Assembly: GCA_024276815.1 (NCBI GenBank)
Contig: JAJRWM010000085.1
Location: forward strand, 1-8,192
Direction: 5' to 3'
Origin: a bacterium
Lineage (GTDB): Bacteria; JACRDZ01; JAJRWM01
DNA: 8,192 nucleotides
Positions 6,443-8,192 of this stretch are shown piece after piece (position 1 is the stretch's first letter; every line of letters starts with the position of its first letter). The translations under genes were made by a program, and so were the position numbers. The notes under the pieces were generated by a model. The model ran no database searches. It was not told the origin of the DNA and saw nothing but the letters and a program-made list of their open reading frames with translations.

Positions 6443-7405
6443 TTATTTCTTCAGGGATTCATCCATTATTTCAACTACCGCCTTTTCTTTGAGATCTTTG
6501 ATCCAGGCGTCATAACGGAAACGTAACTCCTTAGCGCGATATTCCTTGCGCAAAGCCTTAAGCTCCTCCCGGGAAAGCGGTTTTATCTCTTGAGGTTTCT
6601 CGATATCTTCCACTTTAATCAGGTGGTAGCCGAAGGGGGTCTGAACCGGTTCGCTGAACTCTCCCTTGGCCAGGGAAAAAGCCGCCTCTTCGAAAGACGG
6701 AATCATGACGCCGCGGGCAAAGTAACCCAAATCGCCGCCATTCCCGGCGGAGGGGTCGATTGAATGCTTTTTGGCCAATTCCTCGAAATCAGCCCCATCT
6801 TTGAGCTGATAATATAATTTCGTGGCTTCCGCTTTGGTTTTTACCAGGATATGACGAGCGCGCACCCGATAAAACTTCTGCCGGTAATATTCTTTGACCT
6901 TGTCATCCGAAGCGTCTATTTTCGAGGTGACCTCGTCGCGAACTATTTTCTGACGCAACAACTCATCGGTGATTTCCTTGCGGTAGTCTTTTTTGAGATC
7001 CGCCAAGGTTTTGCCCTCTTTTTTCAGCTCTTTGAAGAAATCACGTTCGTCCCCGAATCGCTTTTTAGCCAAATCAATCTGCTTGTTTACCTCCAGGACA
7101 ATTTGGTCTTCCTGGATATCATATTTCCGGGACCGGGCGGCGTCCAGAATCACTTTATCCTCAATCAGGCGGTCAATGATCATCGCTCTCTGAATCGGCA
7201 TAGACTCTTCGATTTCCTGTGGCGTTTTCACTTGCTGACTCAAGGTATAGCGAACCATCCGCAATTCGTCATTGACCATCGACGAGGTAATCCGCAGTCC
7301 GTTGACCTTGGCGATGATTTTCTCAATCACCATCGCCGAGAGAGCCGAAGCGGCGACCAGACTCAGGATTAAAAACACAATTGGCTTAAAACAGTTTCTT
7401 TTCAT
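6443..7405 (-). CDS. SurA/PpiC-type periplasmic peptidyl-prolyl cis-trans isomerase
   Basis: A secreted folding factor that catalyses proline isomerisation and chaperones outer-membrane or periplasmic proteins. In 320 residues: a signal peptide (basic MKRNCFK, hydrophobic core 8-20, probable cleavage after ALSA near 24; the early Cys is not a lipobox), a SurA-like N-terminal helical chaperone domain (about 27-165, beginning IAKVNGLRITSSMVNDEL), one parvulin domain (about 183-267, with ARHILVKT, GGDLGYFARG, IPSFEEAAFSL and TPFGYHLIKVED), and a charged C-terminal helix. Having one parvulin domain, it is closer to PpiC/PrsA-like forms than to two-domain E. coli SurA. The ATG has AAGGA at 5-nt spacing. 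It is the first gene after the leader region and sits just before the rqcP-like gene. Confidence 0.93.
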   Translation of the reverse strand: MKRNCFKPIVFLILSLVAASALSAMVIEKIIAKVNGLRITSSMVNDELRMVRYTLSQQVKTPQEIEESMPIQRAMIIDRLIEDKVILDAARSRKYDIQEDQIVLEVNKQIDLAKKRFGDERDFFKELKKEGKTLADLKKDYRKEITDELLRQKIVRDEVTSKIDASDDKVKEYYRQKFYRVRARHILVKTKAEATKLYYQLKDGADFEELAKKHSIDPSAGNGGDLGYFARGVMIPSFEEAAFSLAKGEFSEPVQTPFGYHLIKVEDIEKPQEIKPLSREELKALRKEYRAKELRFRYDAWIKDLKEKAVVEIMDESLKK

Positions 7406-7502
7406 GGTTTTCCTTACTCGCCAAAACGACGGTTGCCTCGGCGGCTTTCTCTTTTTCAGGGATAGACTTTATCAATCCGGCTCGTTCAGGTACTGACCGC
7501 AT
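7386..7502 (-). CDS. possible 38-aa ORF overlapping the surA start
   Basis: Begins with ATG at 7502 and reads MRSVPERAGLIKSIPEKEK, then an alanine/valine-rich part, ending in KKLF at a TAA inside the first codons of the surA-like gene (20-bp overlap). The composition is charged and looks coding-like (many GAA/GAG, GCC, GTC codons), and the overlap would allow translational coupling. Against it: no Shine-Dalgarno before the ATG, no recognisable family, and short length. It could equally be a chance frame within a 142-nt leader. Confidence 0.2.
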   Translation of the reverse strand: MRSVPERAGLIKSIPEKEKAAEATVVLASKENHEKKLF

Positions 7503-7525
7503 CTGTTTTTTGGGAGCTTTGTCTG

Positions 7526-7544
7526 GGTAATGATAAACATTACT
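7526..7544. promoter_or_regulatory. Fur-box-like operator
   Basis: The 19 bases match the classical Fur box GATAATGATAATCATTATC at 15 positions. The core is a perfect inverted repeat, GTAATG-ATAAA-CATTAC (7527-7543). It lies immediately downstream of the candidate -10 at 7554-7559, over the predicted transcription start of the surA–rqcP–polA operon, where binding would repress. The binder could be Fur or a relative such as PerR or Zur. This is a sequence match only; no regulator gene is in the window. Confidence 0.45.
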
Positions 7545-7553
7545 ATTGACAAT

Positions 7554-7583
7554 ATTATGACATAACTTTTAAAAAGTTTTCCA
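7554..7583 (-). promoter_or_regulatory. candidate promoter of the surA-led operon
   Basis: On the minus strand an extended -10, TGTCATAAT (plus-strand 7554-7562), is preceded at 18 bp by TGGAAA (7578-7583), a 4-of-6 match to the -35 consensus. The predicted start is near 7547, giving a leader of about 140 nt to the surA ATG. The spacer contains a 15-bp palindrome, AACTTTT-A-AAAAGTT (7564-7578), which could be a second operator. The Fur-like box covers the start site. Confidence 0.4.
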
Positions 7584-7614
7584 GTTTTTTATACCAGTGG
7601 GCGAGGTCTTTCAA
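7555..7614 (-). CDS. possible 19-aa peptide ORF after the polyferredoxin gene
   Basis: A TTG codon at 7614 lies 6 nt after an AGGAG (7621-7625), an ideal spacing, and opens the frame MKDLAHWYKKLENFLKVMS before TAA. The peptide is amphipathic and lysine-rich. An ATG at 7618 in another frame sits only 2 nt from the Shine-Dalgarno and stops after nine codons. No similarity is known to me. The Shine-Dalgarno is good, but the ORF is very short and overlaps the candidate operon promoter, so it may be fortuitous. Confidence 0.22.
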   Translation of the reverse strand: MKDLAHWYKKLENFLKVMS

Positions 7615-7660
7615 TCATTTCTCCTAAGTATCAGCGGTTATTAGGTAAATCAAAGTTTTC

Positions 7661-8192
7661 TTATTGCCGGCTTTCTCCCCGGCTGGTCACGATGATCGCC
7701 GGCTCGTTCCTCAGGACACATTTATTTTCACAAATCCCGCAACCGATACACAGCTCCTCGTCAACATAAGGACGCTTGAGCACCTTTCCCGGCTGCCCTC
7801 AGGCAGATCAAGATGTTCAAACTTAATGGCTTTGCGCGGAGTCGGGCAATGCTCTTCGCAGACCAGACAGTTCTGGTTTTTGGCCCAGGGCAGACAGCGG
7901 TTGCGGTCGAAATGGGCGAGACCGATTTTTATCTTCTGTTTCTGCGGCAAGGTGATCCTCCGGATGGCCCGGGTGGGGCAAACCTGGGCACAAAGGTAAC
8001 AGTTATACTCACAGTAACCGATTCTTGGTATCAGGCGGGGACTGAACATCACGCTAAGCGTCGCCTCGAAAAGGCTCGGCTGCAGCGCGTTGTTCAAACA
8101 AACCCTCATACATTCGCCGCAACGCACGCAGTGTGACAGGAACTCTTTTTCGGGAAGCGCGCCCGGAGGGCGGATCAGTCTTTCATCGGGAG
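7661..8192 (-). CDS. polyferredoxin (4Fe-4S protein), 5' partial with an apparent frameshift
   Basis: Electron-transfer protein of the NapG/MauM-like multi-cluster type; the gene starts beyond the right edge. From the edge it reads DERLIRPPGALPEKEFLSH, then three cluster motifs: CVRCGECMRVC (8130-8098), CEYNCYLCAQVC followed by PT (8013-7978), and CLPWAKNQNCLVCEEHC followed by PTP (7896-7846). The PRIGYCEYNC block is characteristic. After EHLDLPEG the frame degenerates and stops at 7711. Shifting by one base at the CCC run 7796-7798 restores a perfect continuation: KVLKRPYVDEELCIGCGICE, completing a fourth CxxCxxCxxxC (7750-7718), then a normal end at TAA 7661-7663. One extra G in the coding-strand GGG would repair it. 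It is therefore a sequencing indel, a recent null allele, or a truncated protein. Neither substrate nor partners are visible here. Confidence 0.85.

Noticed and set aside
7623-7645. CCTAA/TTAGG hairpin after the polyferredoxin stop as a terminator
   Set aside because: Only five base pairs with a 13-nt loop and no following U-tract; at most it could partly mask the AGGAG of the 19-codon frame.
7785-7800. Programmed -1 frameshift in the polyferredoxin
   Set aside because: GGGAAAG is present nearby, but its phase relative to the upstream frame is wrong for X-XXY-YYZ slippage, and iron-sulfur proteins of this type are not known to use recoding.

Overview
The window comes from a diderm (Gram-negative type) bacterium with moderate GC content. 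The evidence for an outer membrane is a secreted SurA/PpiC-type periplasmic folding factor. The rho sequence and the order polA–coaE–rho resemble Desulfobacterota (Geobacter-like) genomes and some related candidate phyla. I infer that placement from family knowledge and cannot fix the phylum. Every convincing gene lies on the minus strand, so transcription runs from the right end to the left.

Layout in the direction of transcription (right to left). First comes the 3' part of a polyferredoxin with four 4Fe-4S cluster motifs; it runs off the right edge and carries an apparent one-base deletion (7661-8192). A leader region follows (7406-7660) with a candidate promoter, a Fur-box-like palindrome and two possible very small ORFs. 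Next are a SurA/PpiC peptidyl-prolyl isomerase (6443-7405) and an RqcP/YabO-like S4 RNA-binding protein (6164-6436). Then there is a roughly 290-bp palindrome-rich stretch without a recognised gene (5873-6163). DNA polymerase I (3251-5872), a GalT-family nucleotidylyltransferase (2228-3241), dephospho-CoA kinase (1620-2222) and transcription terminator Rho (343-1596) follow, closely packed or translationally coupled. Finally an intergenic region (28-342) leads to the first nine codons of another minus-strand gene at the left edge.

The genes look like a housekeeping operon: periplasmic protein folding, ribosome rescue, DNA repair and replication, sugar-nucleotide metabolism, CoA synthesis and transcription termination. 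I see no mobile element, CRISPR array, tRNA or rRNA.

Four points deserve attention. (1) The dephospho-CoA kinase has leucine where the invariant Walker A lysine should be. (2) The left intergenic region has a strong plus-strand promoter followed about 95 nt later by a canonical intrinsic terminator, which suggests an undescribed small RNA antisense to the rho 3' flank. Its -10 element overlaps that of an opposing promoter for the next gene. (3) The polyferredoxin frame breaks at 7796-7798 and its fourth cluster motif lies in another frame. (4) A 19-bp element matching 15 of 19 positions of the Fur-box consensus sits at the probable start of the surA–rqcP–polA transcript.
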